Counted from the first letter of the stretch, positions 51,431 to 60,198 are shown. The stretch: 64,000 nucleotides of DNA from Arthrobacter cupressi (GCF_900099975.1 NZ_FNEI01000001.1:310001-374000), one strand, 5' to 3'. Notes: generated by a model from the letters alone, not told the origin. Program-made: numbers and translations.

Positions 51431-53636
51431 GCAGCACCCCGCCTCCGGCCCTGCTTCGACGGAGCAGGGGAGCTTCAACGCCCTCGGCTCCGAGCCTTCG
51501 GCCTACCTGCGCCAGCATGCCCACAACCCCGTGCACTGGCAGCCTTTCGGGGATGACGCCTTCGCGCTTGCAGCGGCCCGCGACGTTCCCGTGTTCCTCT
51601 CCATCGGCTACGCGGCCTGCCACTGGTGCCACGTCATGGCCCATGAATCCTTCGAAGACCAGGACACCGCCGACTACCTGAACGCACATTTTGTGGCCAT
51701 CAAGGTGGACCGCGAGGAACGCCCGGACGTCGATTCCGTCTACATGGCCGCCACGCAGGCCATCAGCGGCGAAGGCGGCTGGCCCATGTCCGTCTTCCTC
51801 ACCCCCGAGGGCCTGGCCTTCCACGCCGGGACGTACTTCCCGCCCACTCCGCTTCCGGGCCGCCCGTCGTTCCGGCAGGTGCTCGAAGCGGTCCGCGAGG
51901 CCTGGCTGGAACGCCGCGACGCCGTCGAACAGAACGCACGCAACCTCGCCGCCGGGATGGCCGACGCGCAGGCCGGCGCCGTCGTCGTCCTCGACGGCAT
52001 GCCGCAGGCCGTTGACCCCGCGCTGCTGTCCACTGCGGTTCGGGGCCTTGCGCGCACTGAAGACCCCGACGGCGGCGGCTTCGGCCGGGCGCCCAAGTTC
52101 CCGCCGTCGGCGGTGCTGGAGTTCCTCATCCGGCATGCCGCGGTGCCGTCGGCGACGTCGGACGCCGCGCGGGACCTGGCTGGCCGCACCCTGGCGGCAA
52201 TGGCCCGTTCCGCGCTCCGCGACCAGCTGGACGGCGGCTTTGCCCGCTACTCCGTGACGGCTGACTGGTCGGTGCCGCACTTCGAGAAAATGCTCTACGA
52301 CAACGCCCAGCTGGTGCGGGTCTACGCCCACTGGGTCCGGCTGGGCGGCGACGCCGTGTTCCCTGCGGAGGAAGCCGCGGCGGTGGCCTCGGAAGCCGCG
52401 GCGTGGATGATCGACGCGCTGGGGATCGGCACTGCTGCGGCCGGCGGACTGGCCTCCTCGCTCGACGCCGATACCGTGGTGGACGGTGTCCATCACGAAG
52501 GCGCAGCCTACCTGTGGAGCCCTGCGCAGTTGCGGGAAGCCTTGGGCCCGGAAGATGGCCCGGCGGTGGCGCGGCTGATGAACGTGCGCGAGCGGGGCAC
52601 GGTGTCCGCGCACGGGTCGCCGCTGCATCCCGGCCGGAGTTTCAGCGCGGCCGACGCGCTGCTGTGGGAGCGTTCGCGCCCTGTGCTGCTGGCCGAACGC
52701 GGAAGCCGCAACCAGCCCGCACGGGACGACAAGGTGGTGGCAGGCTGGAACGGACTGGCCGTCGCCGCCCTGGCCGAAACCGGGGCCATCCTCGGTGAGC
52801 CCCGGTTAGTGGAGGCGGCGGAGAACATCGCCGGCTACCTGGAGCGGGTGCATTGGGACGCCGGGGAGCCGCGCGACGGCGAACCCGGGCGGGCGCGGCT
52901 CACCCGGGTCTCCCATGACGGGACGGCCCGCGGAATCGGCGGCCTGCTGGAGGACTACGCTTTCTGCGCCGACGGCTTGCTGGCGCTGTACGCCGTCACG
53001 GGCCGCGTCCGCTGGTACACCTTCGCCCAGGAGCTGCTTGCGGAAGCCGCCGACCGCTTCGCCGCCGGCGGACGCCTGACCGATTCGGCGGGGGAGTCCG
53101 GGCAGGTGCTCCGCGCGTCCGGCGAGCAACCGTCCCTGGACCCCTTTGACAACGCCGCGCCCAGCGGTGCGGCCGCGTTCGCCGGCGCCCTGCTGACATC
53201 GTCCGCCTACTCGGGCTCGCACGACCAGCGGGCCATGGCCGGGAACATCCTGAACCTCCTGCCGCCCATCGCAAGCCGAGCGCCGCGGGTGGCCGGCTGG
53301 CTCCTGGCCACGGGGCAGGCAGCCCTTGCTGGCCCGCTCGAGGCCGCGGTGGCCGGGCCGGACGGACCCGCCCGACGGGAACTGCACCTGGCACTGCTGC
53401 GCTCGCCGAGCCCGGGAATGGTGGTCGCCGTACAGGAAAATCCCGACGGCGGCCGGCAGGGTCCGGAACAGGAACCGGTTGCGCTGTTGGAGCACCGCGG
53501 CGCCGCGTCGGACGGTTCGCCCCAGGTGTACTTGTGCCGGGGCATGGTCTGCCAGCGGCCGGTCACCTCGCCCGCGGAACTCGGGGAACAGCTCGCGGCC
53601 ATGACTGGCAGCCGGGCGGACACGGGGGAGCGATGA
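51408..53636 (+). CDS. DUF255 thioredoxin-domain protein (YyaL/spermatogenesis-associated 20 family)
   Basis: The 742-residue protein has an N-terminal thioredoxin-like domain with HNPVHWQPFGDDAF and a CxxC centre C71-HW-C74 in YAACHWCHVMAHESFED. DREERPDVDSVYM and GEGGWPMSVFLTP are the other family blocks. The large C-terminal part is an alpha/alpha-barrel glycosidase-like domain (HFEKMLYDNAQL, DDKVVAGWNGLAVAAL). Role unknown; Rv1084 occupies the same place next to mca. It overlaps the genes on both sides, so mca to DUF2087 is probably one operon. Confidence 0.88.
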   Translation: MAAQQPAEQHPASGPASTEQGSFNALGSEPSAYLRQHAHNPVHWQPFGDDAFALAAARDVPVFLSIGYAACHWCHVMAHESFEDQDTADYLNAHFVAIKVDREERPDVDSVYMAATQAISGEGGWPMSVFLTPEGLAFHAGTYFPPTPLPGRPSFRQVLEAVREAWLERRDAVEQNARNLAAGMADAQAGAVVVLDGMPQAVDPALLSTAVRGLARTEDPDGGGFGRAPKFPPSAVLEFLIRHAAVPSATSDAARDLAGRTLAAMARSALRDQLDGGFARYSVTADWSVPHFEKMLYDNAQLVRVYAHWVRLGGDAVFPAEEAAAVASEAAAWMIDALGIGTAAAGGLASSLDADTVVDGVHHEGAAYLWSPAQLREALGPEDGPAVARLMNVRERGTVSAHGSPLHPGRSFSAADALLWERSRPVLLAERGSRNQPARDDKVVAGWNGLAVAALAETGAILGEPRLVEAAENIAGYLERVHWDAGEPRDGEPGRARLTRVSHDGTARGIGGLLEDYAFCADGLLALYAVTGRVRWYTFAQELLAEAADRFAAGGRLTDSAGESGQVLRASGEQPSLDPFDNAAPSGAAAFAGALLTSSAYSGSHDQRAMAGNILNLLPPIASRAPRVAGWLLATGQAALAGPLEAAVAGPDGPARRELHLALLRSPSPGMVVAVQENPDGGRQGPEQEPVALLEHRGAASDGSPQVYLCRGMVCQRPVTSPAELGEQLAAMTGSRADTGER

Positions 53637-54142
53637 GCGGCGTGGAATGGCGCGGTCTGATCGCCCTGCTGCTCAATGAAAAGACCAGGATTGCGTTGGC
53701 TGAAGTGGTCCTCGAAGAGGCCGAACGGGAGGGCAGGCGGCTCTCCGCCTTGGAGCGGAGCAAAGCGCGGGCGGCCCTGACGGACGCCGGAGTGCTTGCC
53801 GGTGCCGAACCCGCTCCGGGCGTCAGCCGGGATTACCTTCAGCGGTTTCTCCGGCGACCCGGACGTGCGGACGGGGCCGGACTTGAGAGGTTCCTGCGGA
53901 GCGACGGGCGGATCGACAGGTATCCGGCGAATCAGGAACAGCGGCGTCTGCTCCTGGCTTGGGTCGCAGGGCAGGTCCTCGCACCGGGCGAGGTGATCGA
54001 TGAGCGGACGTTAAGCGCCCGGCTCGGGGAGTACAGCGACGACCCGGTCCTGCTGCGGCGCTACCTGGTCGACGTGGAGCTGGTGGAACGGGCGCCGGAC
54101 GGCAGCGCGTACTTCCTGCCCGAGGGCGGGACGCGGGATTAG
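53633..54142 (+). CDS. DUF2087 domain protein
   Basis: This 169-residue predicted cytoplasmic protein begins at an ATG that overlaps the previous stop (ATGA). The C-terminal half matches DUF2087: FLRSDGRIDRYPANQEQRRLLLAWVAGQ, then RTLSARLGEYSDDPVLLRRYLVDVELVER with a DGSAYF end. This is a winged-helix-like fold often attached to regulators. The N-terminal half is helical and charged. It converges with the hemolysin III gene, the two ends overlapping by 4 bases. Confidence 0.78.
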   Translation: MSGVEWRGLIALLLNEKTRIALAEVVLEEAEREGRRLSALERSKARAALTDAGVLAGAEPAPGVSRDYLQRFLRRPGRADGAGLERFLRSDGRIDRYPANQEQRRLLLAWVAGQVLAPGEVIDERTLSARLGEYSDDPVLLRRYLVDVELVERAPDGSAYFLPEGGTRD

Positions 54143-54777
54143 CGCAGAACCGCGAACATGATCGCGATGAAATGCGCCGCGAAGCCGAAAACCGTGAAGA
54201 CGTGGAAGAGCTCGTGGAAGCCGAAGACCCCGGGCCGGAAGTTGGGCGCCTTCAGCCCATAGAACACGGCTCCCGCGATGTAGAACACACCGCCGGCGCA
54301 GATCAGCACCACCGCCGGGACGCTCGCCGCGAAGAACTGCGGCAGGAAGAATACCGCGGCACAGCCCAGCGCTACGTAGATCGGCACGTACAGCCAACGC
54401 GGTGCATGCGTCCACAGCACCCGGAACAGCACACCGAGGAGGGCGCCCGCCCAGATCAGCCACAAGAGCAGCACCGCCGTGGGGCGGTCCAGCAGGGACC
54501 AGGCCAAGGGGGTGTAGCTGCCGGCGATCACCAGCATGATGTTGCTGTGGTCGAGTCGCTTGAGGAGCAGCCGCCGCTTCTCTGGCCAAGTGCCCCGGTG
54601 GTAGACGGCGGAGACGCCGAACAGCAGCGCCCCGGTGACGGCATAGATCGCGGAGGCAATCTTGCGGTCCGGGCCGGGTGCCAGGGTCACGAGCACAATT
54701 CCTGCTGCGACGGCGAACGGGGCGGCGACGGCGTGGATCCAGCCGCGCCAGAGGGGTTTGGCCAAGAGCTCCGACAT
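54139..54777 (-). CDS. trhA: hemolysin III/TrhA family membrane protein
   Basis: This 212-residue seven-helix protein is of the PAQR-like hemolysin III family. The conserved histidines that probably bind metal are in VYHRGTW, KRLDHSNIML and GFHELFHVFTVFGF, and the serine/aspartate pattern IAGSYTPLAW is present. Bacterial homologues influence membrane fluidity control. The start ATG 54777 is fixed by TATTCT 6 nt ahead with a TTGGTA -35 box. Confidence 0.92.
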   Translation of the reverse strand: MSELLAKPLWRGWIHAVAAPFAVAAGIVLVTLAPGPDRKIASAIYAVTGALLFGVSAVYHRGTWPEKRRLLLKRLDHSNIMLVIAGSYTPLAWSLLDRPTAVLLLWLIWAGALLGVLFRVLWTHAPRWLYVPIYVALGCAAVFFLPQFFAASVPAVVLICAGGVFYIAGAVFYGLKAPNFRPGVFGFHELFHVFTVFGFAAHFIAIMFAVLR

Positions 54778-54783
54778 TGTTAA

Positions 54784-54813
54784 AGAATAGGCTACGATCC
54801 GGTAGGTTACCAA
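54784..54813 (-). promoter_or_regulatory. trhA promoter
   Basis: On the minus strand TTGGTA (54808-54813), 18-nt spacer, TATTCT (54784-54789), then 6 nt to the ATG. This is one of the clearest leaderless promoters in the window. Confidence 0.6.
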
Positions 54814-54936
54814 CGAGTAACTTCTGGCAGCTTCGCTTCACGACTGTGCGTGCACGTCCATTCCGGCCCGGGGCGGTAGCCTAGGTGATGCGCCTGCGGC
54901 ACCTCGCCCGGGTCTGTGGTGAGTGAAGGAAGTCAG

Positions 54937-55710
54937 GTGAAGATCCGGATGGAGCTGCCCGGGATTCTCTACGGCTTCTACGAACGCAAGCTGCTGCGCT
55001 CCCTTGAAACGGACAAGATTCCGCGCCACATCGGCGTGATGGTGGACGGCAACCGCCGCTGGGCACGGCAGTTCAACGCGCCCACCAGCGAGGGCCACCA
55101 GGCCGGCGCGGATAAGATCCACGAGTTCCTCGGCTGGTGCCAGGAACTCGGCGTCAAGGTCGTCACCCTCTACATGCTCTCCACGGACAACATGAGCCGT
55201 TCCGGCGAAGAGTTGGACCTGCTCATGGGCATCATCGCCAACACCATGGACCGCCTGGACGAGGCCCCCGATATTTCGGTCCACGCCATGGGCGCCCCCG
55301 AACTGCTGCCCGACTACCTCGCCGAACGGCTCAACAAGCTCACCGCCCGCACGCCGGTGCGCGAGAAGCTGCACGTGAATGTCGCCGTCGGGTACGGCGG
55401 ACGCCGCGAAATCGTCGACGCCGTCCGCGAACTTTTGCATGACGCCGTCGCCAAGGGCCGCGACATGGCCGAGGTCGCTGACGAACTTGATGTGGACGAC
55501 ATCTCCCGCTTCCTCTACACCCGCGGCCAGCCGGACCCGGACCTTGTGATCCGCACCTCGGGCGAGCAACGGCTCTCCGGCTTCCTGATGTGGCAAAGCG
55601 CCTACAGTGAGTTCTACTTCTGCGAAGCCCTGTGGCCGGCCTTCCGCAAGATCGATTTCCTGCGGGCCCTGCGCGACTACGCCGGCCGGCAGCGGCGCTT
55701 CGGCACCTGA
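54937..55710 (+). CDS. uppS: cis-prenyltransferase (isoprenyl diphosphate synthase)
   Basis: This 257-residue Z-type prenyltransferase condenses isopentenyl diphosphate onto an allylic primer for lipid-carrier synthesis. The catalytic aspartate is D37 in GVMVDGNRRWAR, with the LYMLSTDN and the DLVIRTSGEQRLSGFLMWQ plus YSEFYFCE blocks. The gene position (after hemolysin III, before phoH) matches Rv1086, a short-chain Z,E-farnesyl diphosphate synthase, so this may be that paralogue rather than the C50/C55 UppS. GTG 54937 has AAGGA 6 nt ahead; GTG 54916 and 54919 are earlier options. Confidence 0.92.
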   Translation: MKIRMELPGILYGFYERKLLRSLETDKIPRHIGVMVDGNRRWARQFNAPTSEGHQAGADKIHEFLGWCQELGVKVVTLYMLSTDNMSRSGEELDLLMGIIANTMDRLDEAPDISVHAMGAPELLPDYLAERLNKLTARTPVREKLHVNVAVGYGGRREIVDAVRELLHDAVAKGRDMAEVADELDVDDISRFLYTRGQPDPDLVIRTSGEQRLSGFLMWQSAYSEFYFCEALWPAFRKIDFLRALRDYAGRQRRFGT

Positions 55711-55713
55711 ATG

Positions 55714-55753
55714 CGTGAATTTTCCGTGAGCTGCCGTTCACGGGAAATTCACG
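55714..55753. repeat. intergenic inverted repeat after uppS
   Basis: 16-nt arms (55714-55729 with 55738-55753) pair with one G-U wobble around an 8-nt loop. The arm core is GTGAATTTTCCGTGA. It lies 3 nt after a stop codon and lacks a T-tract. Confidence 0.75.
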
Positions 55754-55962
55754 TCCCGTCGACGCGAATCGCCGTCAGTGGTCACCGGAAATGTAACTGC
55801 GCGGGAATACGTTAATCCCATCAGCAGGCAAAACCGCCCGCTGATCGGGGAGGCCAGTAGATGGAGCGAAACATCGCACCTTATACGTGGGGGGCCGAGC
55901 CCGGCCTTCCGGCCGAGCCGCCTCACGAATAAGCCGGGCGAACGCCCGGGGCTGGAGTCGAT

Positions 55963-57360
55963 GTGGCTATTTCTGAGCAACTGCCCGTAATCGTTTCCGA
56001 CGGGGAAGGTGCAGCTACCTCTCGCAGCAAGCGGAGCCCCCACGCCAAGGCTCCGCGGGCCGGCAAGGCAGCCGGCCGAAGCTATGTCATTGACACCTCC
56101 GTGTTGCTCTCCGATCCGCGGGCACTGCTGCGCTTCGCCGAGCACGAGGTGATCGTGCCGATTGTGGTCATCACCGAACTCGAAGGCAAGCGCCACGATC
56201 CCGAGCTTGGCTACTTCGCCCGCAAAGCCCTGCGGCTGCTCGACGAGCTGCGCGTGAAACACGGCGGACTCAACACGCCCATCCCGATCGGCAGCGACGG
56301 CGGCACCCTCCGCGTGGAGATGAACCACATTTCCACCGAGGTTCTCCCGGCCGGATTCCGCGGCGGCGACAACGACAGCCGCATCCTTGCCGTCGCAAAG
56401 AACCTGGCCAATGAAGGCCGGAACGTCACGGTGGTTTCCAAAGACCTGCCGATGCGCGTCAAAGCCTCCGCCATGGGCCTGCTCGCCGACGAGTACCGCA
56501 ACGAACTCGTCAAGGACTCCGGCTGGACCGGCGTGGCCGAGGTGGAAGCCAGCGAAGAGGAAATCAGCACCCTCTACGGCCACGAACCCGTTTTCATCCC
56601 CGCGGCCGCCGAACTTCCCGTGAACACCGGGCTGGTGCTCCTGTCCAACCGCGGCTCTGCCTTGGGCCGGGTGGGCGCGGACAAGCAGGTGCGCCTCGTC
56701 AAGGGCGACCGCGACGTCTTCGGCCTGCACGGACGTTCCGCCGAACAGCGGCTCGCCATCGATATGCTCATGGACCCCTCCGTGGGCATTGTCTCCATCG
56801 GTGGCCGCGCCGGCACCGGCAAGTCCGCGCTCGCGCTCTGTGCAGGCCTTGAAGCCGTCCTGGAACGCCGCGAACACCGCAAGGTGATCGTCTTCCGGCC
56901 GCTGTACGCCGTCGGCGGACAGGAACTGGGCTACCTGCCCGGCTCCGAGTCGGAAAAAATGAACCCGTGGGCGCAGGCGGTCTTCGACACCTTGGGCGCG
57001 TTGGTGTCGCAGGAAGTAGTTGAGGAAGTCATGGACCGCGGCATGCTCGAAGTCCTGCCGCTCACCCACATCCGCGGACGCTCCCTGCACGACGCCTTCG
57101 TGATCGTGGACGAAGCCCAGTCGCTCGAGAAGAACGTCCTGCTGACCGTCATGAGCCGCATCGGACAGAACTCCAAGATCGTCCTCACCCACGACGTCGC
57201 CCAGCGCGACAACCTCCGGGTCGGACGGCACGACGGCGTTGCCGCCGTCGTCGAAACCCTCAAGGGCCACCCGCTGTTCGGCCACATCACTCTCACCCGC
57301 TCCGAACGCTCGCCAATCGCTGCGCTCGTTACGGAGCTGTTGGAAGGGGCGGAGATTTAA
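55963..57360 (+). CDS. phoH2: PIN-PhoH family RNA helicase/ribonuclease
   Basis: This 465-residue fusion has an N-terminal PIN nuclease domain ([12 protein letters not shown] with D44; the VVITELEGK and [12 protein letters not shown] acidic residues) and a C-terminal PhoH ATPase domain (Walker [11 protein letters not shown] with K287; Walker [12 protein letters not shown]). Mycobacterial PhoH2 unwinds and cleaves RNA. The first 40 residues are a polar, basic tail. GGAG lies 5 nt ahead of the GTG. The 209-nt leader after the hairpin (55754-55962) holds no other gene. A terminator follows. Confidence 0.93.
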   Translation: MAISEQLPVIVSDGEGAATSRSKRSPHAKAPRAGKAAGRSYVIDTSVLLSDPRALLRFAEHEVIVPIVVITELEGKRHDPELGYFARKALRLLDELRVKHGGLNTPIPIGSDGGTLRVEMNHISTEVLPAGFRGGDNDSRILAVAKNLANEGRNVTVVSKDLPMRVKASAMGLLADEYRNELVKDSGWTGVAEVEASEEEISTLYGHEPVFIPAAAELPVNTGLVLLSNRGSALGRVGADKQVRLVKGDRDVFGLHGRSAEQRLAIDMLMDPSVGIVSIGGRAGTGKSALALCAGLEAVLERREHRKVIVFRPLYAVGGQELGYLPGSESEKMNPWAQAVFDTLGALVSQEVVEEVMDRGMLEVLPLTHIRGRSLHDAFVIVDEAQSLEKNVLLTVMSRIGQNSKIVLTHDVAQRDNLRVGRHDGVAAVVETLKGHPLFGHITLTRSERSPIAALVTELLEGAEI

Positions 57361-57378
57361 CCCGGCTGTCCTAAAAAC

Positions 57379-57409
57379 GGGAGCGGCACCCGCCTTGGGT
57401 GCCGCTCCC
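57379..57409 (+). terminator. terminator after phoH2
   Basis: A 13-bp perfect stem with a GCCTT loop, followed by TTGCTTTT. Confidence 0.88.
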
Positions 57410-57445
57410 TTGCTTTTGGTGCCTGTTCGTGGCTGGGTTCACCGG

Positions 57446-57564
57446 GAGACGGCCCTTCGTCCTCGCTTAGACACGACGCATAGGCACCCCTTCGGTCGCT
57501 GGGCGACCTTCGGGGTCCGATGCGCCGCGATGCGCTCCTTTACGAAGGACCGCCGTCCCGTCTC
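57446..57564. repeat. 119-bp imperfect palindrome, MITE-like
   Basis: The ends GAGACGG / CCGTCTC are complementary, CCTTCGT pairs with ACGAAGG, CGCAT with ATGCG, and the centre is GGTCGC-tgg-GCGACC. CGCCGTCCCGTCT occurs at 57551-57563 and again at 57592-57604. There is no coding content between the phoH2 terminator and the broken acetyltransferase gene. Confidence 0.55.
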
Positions 57565-57628
57565 GCAGGCAAGTCACCTTTGGAATCCATTCGCCGTCCC
57601 GTCTTGTGCGGCCGACGCTTTACGCTCG

Positions 57629-58276
57629 CTAATCGAGCCCGAGGAACCTTGCCCAGGGTTCGTGGCCTTCCACTTTCAGGGTCCAGTTGGGGCGCTTGAA
57701 GGTTTCCGGGGTGAGGCGGACGCGTTGGACTTCTTCGACCTTCGGCCCCCAGTTGGTGCGGTAGGTGCCGTTCAGTTCGTAGCCGAGGGCGCGGGAGACG
57801 CCCAGGGATTTCTCGTTCCAGGCGGCGGCCTCGGATTCGGCAATGTCGGCTCGGAGGTGGTCGAAGGCGTAGCTCACGACGGCGGCGCGCATCTCCTTGC
57901 CGAGGCCGAGGCCTTGGGCGGACTGCTTGAGCCAGGAGCCGGTGCTGACGGTCTTTAGGACGCTAAAGTCCTTGGCGCCGATGTCCTGGCAGCCGATGAT
58001 TACGCCGTCATACCAGATGCCCAGCAGCAGGGTCCAAGCCTCCGGGGTGGTGATGGAACGGCAGCTCCAGTGCCAGCGGGCCATGTTCGGGCCGAGCTCC
58101 TCCGCGGGCACTTCGGTTCAGGGAGTGCTGAAGGGGCTGCGTCCTGGTTCGTGGATGCCGCTGCGGGCGGCGTCGAGCAGGGCCGGGAGGTCCATGTCCT
58201 GGACCGGTTTCAGCTGCAGGCGCGGCGTGCTGAGCACAAGGCCGAACGCCGGCCAGATGTCCGTGAGCGAGGTCAT
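57629..58276 (-). pseudogene. GNAT (RimJ-like) acetyltransferase interrupted by TGA
   Basis: Read from ATG 58276 the frame encodes MTSLTDIWPAFGL...STPRLQLKPV, the N-terminus of a RimJ/RimL-type acetyltransferase. Codon 53 is TGA (58118-58120), where the flanking STP-TEVP suggests a lost tryptophan (TGG). After it the same frame continues for 162 codons with the acetyl-CoA region GLGLGKEMRAAVVSYAF and ESEAAAWNEKSLGVSRALGY. No other lesion is seen. A TAGGCT box sits 6 nt before the ATG. It is either a recent pseudogene, a sequencing error, or translated by read-through; a short internal start would lack the N-terminal strands. Confidence 0.82.
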
Positions 58277-58282
58277 CGGCCC

Positions 58283-58288
58283 AGCCTA
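58283..58288 (-). promoter_or_regulatory. -10 box of the acetyltransferase pseudogene
   Basis: TAGGCT on the minus strand, 6 nt before ATG 58276. The promoter is intact although the gene is broken. Confidence 0.5.
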
Positions 58289-58306
58289 GTCTCCGGCTGC
58301 AACGGT

Positions 58307-59071
58307 CTAGGCACCGGGCTCCCAGGTAATGTGCTGGCGGACATCGCTCAGGTTCATCGATTCAGCCAGGAACAGGTCGTCCAGCATGTACTCGTCCACG
58401 CCCAAGATGCGGATCCAGTGCCCGGTGCCGGCGGCGCCGTCGTCGAGCGCCTCGCTCGCCACGCAGACGCCCGTGGCGGTGTCGATCCGGAGCCGGGTCC
58501 GACCCGGCAGGCACAGGGGAGAACCGGGGTCCGCGGGGGAGTAATTAGGGCCGGGGACCACCACGGATTCCAGGGCCGGGCGGCCCTCGTGGTCCACTTC
58601 CCGCACCGCGCCCAGCGCCACGGGATTGCTTTCCGGGAACTCGATCGGCACCGGCGCATTGCCGGCAAGTTCCACCGGATCCAGTGCCGCGGCCAAGCGG
58701 CCGTTCCCGAAGGACGGCTCCCCGTACGCGGCTTCCGGCCGGCGGCGGACCAGCCCGGCGCCGTCGTACACGGGAGTGACGAGGTGCGCCGGCAACAGCC
58801 AGGAACTGCGGCTGGACCGGACATAGAAACTGTCCCGCGAATCGTTGATCCCGGTGGTGCTGTGCAGCAGCACGCCGTCCGCGTTCTCGAGGCGCAACGC
58901 TCCGGGTCGGCGCAACCACGCCTTGAGCGGGCCGCTCCCGTCCCCGGGAAGATCGCGGTACTCAAAGCGGAGGCTGGTCCATTTCCAGGGCGAGGACCGG
59001 CAGAGATTGCGGAATGTGGAGGACATGTCGGGGGAAATTCCGGCCCCGGATTCTGCACTGTAGCGCCCCAT
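58307..59071 (-). CDS. conserved hypothetical protein, lipoprotein-carrier-like beta protein
   Basis: The product is about 254 residues with no signal peptide or membrane helix. The sequence looks beta-rich: SLRFEYRDLPGDGSGPLKAWLRRPGALRLEN, then PGRTRLRIDTATGVCVASEALDD and GHWIRILGVDEYMLDDLFL. This alternation faintly recalls LolA/RseB-type folds without export signals. I do not recognise a named family. ATG 59071 lies 6 nt after TATTAT. The stop is only 30 nt from the acetyltransferase start, on the same strand. Confidence 0.72.
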   Translation of the reverse strand: MGRYSAESGAGISPDMSSTFRNLCRSSPWKWTSLRFEYRDLPGDGSGPLKAWLRRPGALRLENADGVLLHSTTGINDSRDSFYVRSSRSSWLLPAHLVTPVYDGAGLVRRRPEAAYGEPSFGNGRLAAALDPVELAGNAPVPIEFPESNPVALGAVREVDHEGRPALESVVVPGPNYSPADPGSPLCLPGRTRLRIDTATGVCVASEALDDGAAGTGHWIRILGVDEYMLDDLFLAESMNLSDVRQHITWEPGA

Positions 59072-59077
59072 ATCCAC

Positions 59078-59083
59078 ATAATA
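59078..59083 (-). promoter_or_regulatory. -10 box of the 58307-59071 gene
   Basis: TATTAT on the minus strand, 6 nt before ATG 59071. Confidence 0.55.
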
Positions 59084-59118
59084 CGGCCAGCATCGAGCGG
59101 CCCCGCCGGCAAACCGGA

Positions 59119-59124
59119 TAGCAT
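59119..59124 (+). promoter_or_regulatory. -10 box of the prepilin peptidase gene
   Basis: TAGCAT, 6 nt before GTG 59131. Confidence 0.5.
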
Positions 59125-59130
59125 CCGAGG

Positions 59131-59685
59131 GTGATCCGACGACTCAGCGAACTGTGGAGTGCCAGCCCCGTGGCCTTTTGGCTGGTTGTGGCCGCATGCC
59201 TCTACTTCGCCGTCATGGCGGTCCGGCTGACCATCATCGACGTCCGCCATCACCTGCTGCCCAACCGGATCGTGTTCCCGTCCTACGGGGTGGCCGGGGT
59301 GCTGCTGGCGGGGGCCGCGCTCGCCGTCGCCTTGTCCGGCGCCCTCGGGGACCTGCCCGACGCCGGTGCGGTCCTGTTTGGGGTGCCGGTCCTGGGGATC
59401 GTGGCCGGGGGAGCGGCGCTGTGGCTCTTCTACTTCGTCCTGCGGTTGATCCACCCGCCCGGCATGGGATTCGGGGACGTCAAGCTGGCCGGGGTGCTGG
59501 GTCTGTACCTGGGCTACCTCGGGTGGGGCCACATCTTCGCCGGGACCTTCCTGGCATTCCTCTTCGGTGGTCTGTGGAGCCTGTTCGTCCTGGCCGCCCG
59601 CCGGGGCACCCTCAGCTCCGCGATTCCCTTCGGGCCATTCATGCTCGCCGGCGCCGCCGCGGCCATGGCGGTGCTGCCCGCCTGA
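59131..59685 (+). CDS. A24 family prepilin peptidase (catalytic domain only)
   Basis: This 184-residue membrane aspartyl protease has about five helices. The two catalytic aspartates are D37 (TIIDVRHHLLPNR) and D116 in GMGFGDVKLAG, the GxGD motif. It lacks the N-terminal methyltransferase domain and zinc cysteines of PilD, like actinobacterial TadV/CpaA-type enzymes that process Flp pilins. No pilus genes are in the window, so its substrates lie elsewhere. The GTG start follows TAGCAT. Confidence 0.88.
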   Translation: MIRRLSELWSASPVAFWLVVAACLYFAVMAVRLTIIDVRHHLLPNRIVFPSYGVAGVLLAGAALAVALSGALGDLPDAGAVLFGVPVLGIVAGGAALWLFYFVLRLIHPPGMGFGDVKLAGVLGLYLGYLGWGHIFAGTFLAFLFGGLWSLFVLAARRGTLSSAIPFGPFMLAGAAAAMAVLPA

Positions 59686-59709
59686 GCCGGGGAACACAGT
59701 ACCGGGCCG

Positions 59710-59715
59710 TAGGCT
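59710..59715 (+). promoter_or_regulatory. -10 box of the NUDIX gene
   Basis: TAGGCT, 6 nt before ATG 59722. Confidence 0.5.
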
Positions 59716-59721
59716 GGTCCC

Positions 59722-60198
59722 ATGCCGGCACCCGACTACGTCCTGAAACTGCGCGAGAAGATCGGCCACGACCCGCTGTGGCTCCCGGGCGTTCGGGGTG
59801 TGGTCGTCAACGATGCCGGCCAGATCCTGCTCGGCCGGCGCGCCGACAACGGGAACTGGGCGCTCATCACCGGCATCCTGGAACCGGGTGAGGAACCGGC
59901 GGCCGGGCTCGTCCGCGAAATCGAGGAGGAAACCGGGGTGGTCGTGGAGGTGGAGCGGCTCCTGGATGTGGTGGTCAACGGCCCCGTCACGTTCCCCAAC
60001 GGCGATGTGTGCACCTTCCTCAGCGTGGAGTACCGGTGCCGCTACGTTTCAGGCGAAGCGAAAGTCAACGACGACGAAAACCTCGAGGTGGGCTGGTTCA
60101 GTCCCCGGGACCTCCCGGACCTCGGCCCGGGCCACCTGGCGTGCGTACGACTCGCTGTGTCCGAGGAGGCACCGGCTGACGCTGAAGATGACCGCTGA
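59722..60198 (+). CDS. NUDIX hydrolase
   Basis: This 158-residue enzyme cleaves a nucleoside diphosphate linked to another group. The Nudix box is complete from GILEPGEEPAAGLVREIEEE into TG (about residues 50-71), with all four metal-binding glutamate positions. The stretches LPGVRGVVVNDAGQILLGRR and FLSVEYRCRYVSGEAKVNDDENLEVGWF resemble ADP-ribose / mutator-type members; the substrate is unknown. The start lies 6 nt after TAGGCT. Confidence 0.9.
   Translation: MPAPDYVLKLREKIGHDPLWLPGVRGVVVNDAGQILLGRRADNGNWALITGILEPGEEPAAGLVREIEEETGVVVEVERLLDVVVNGPVTFPNGDVCTFLSVEYRCRYVSGEAKVNDDENLEVGWFSPRDLPDLGPGHLACVRLAVSEEAPADAEDDR

Noticed and set aside
55738..57285. A 515-codon minus-strand frame opposite phoH2
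   Set aside because: PIN and PhoH motifs are on the plus strand; the antisense frame shows no motif or start signal.
59131..59685. Pilus assembly locus because of the prepilin peptidase
   Set aside because: No pilin, ATPase or platform protein gene is nearby.
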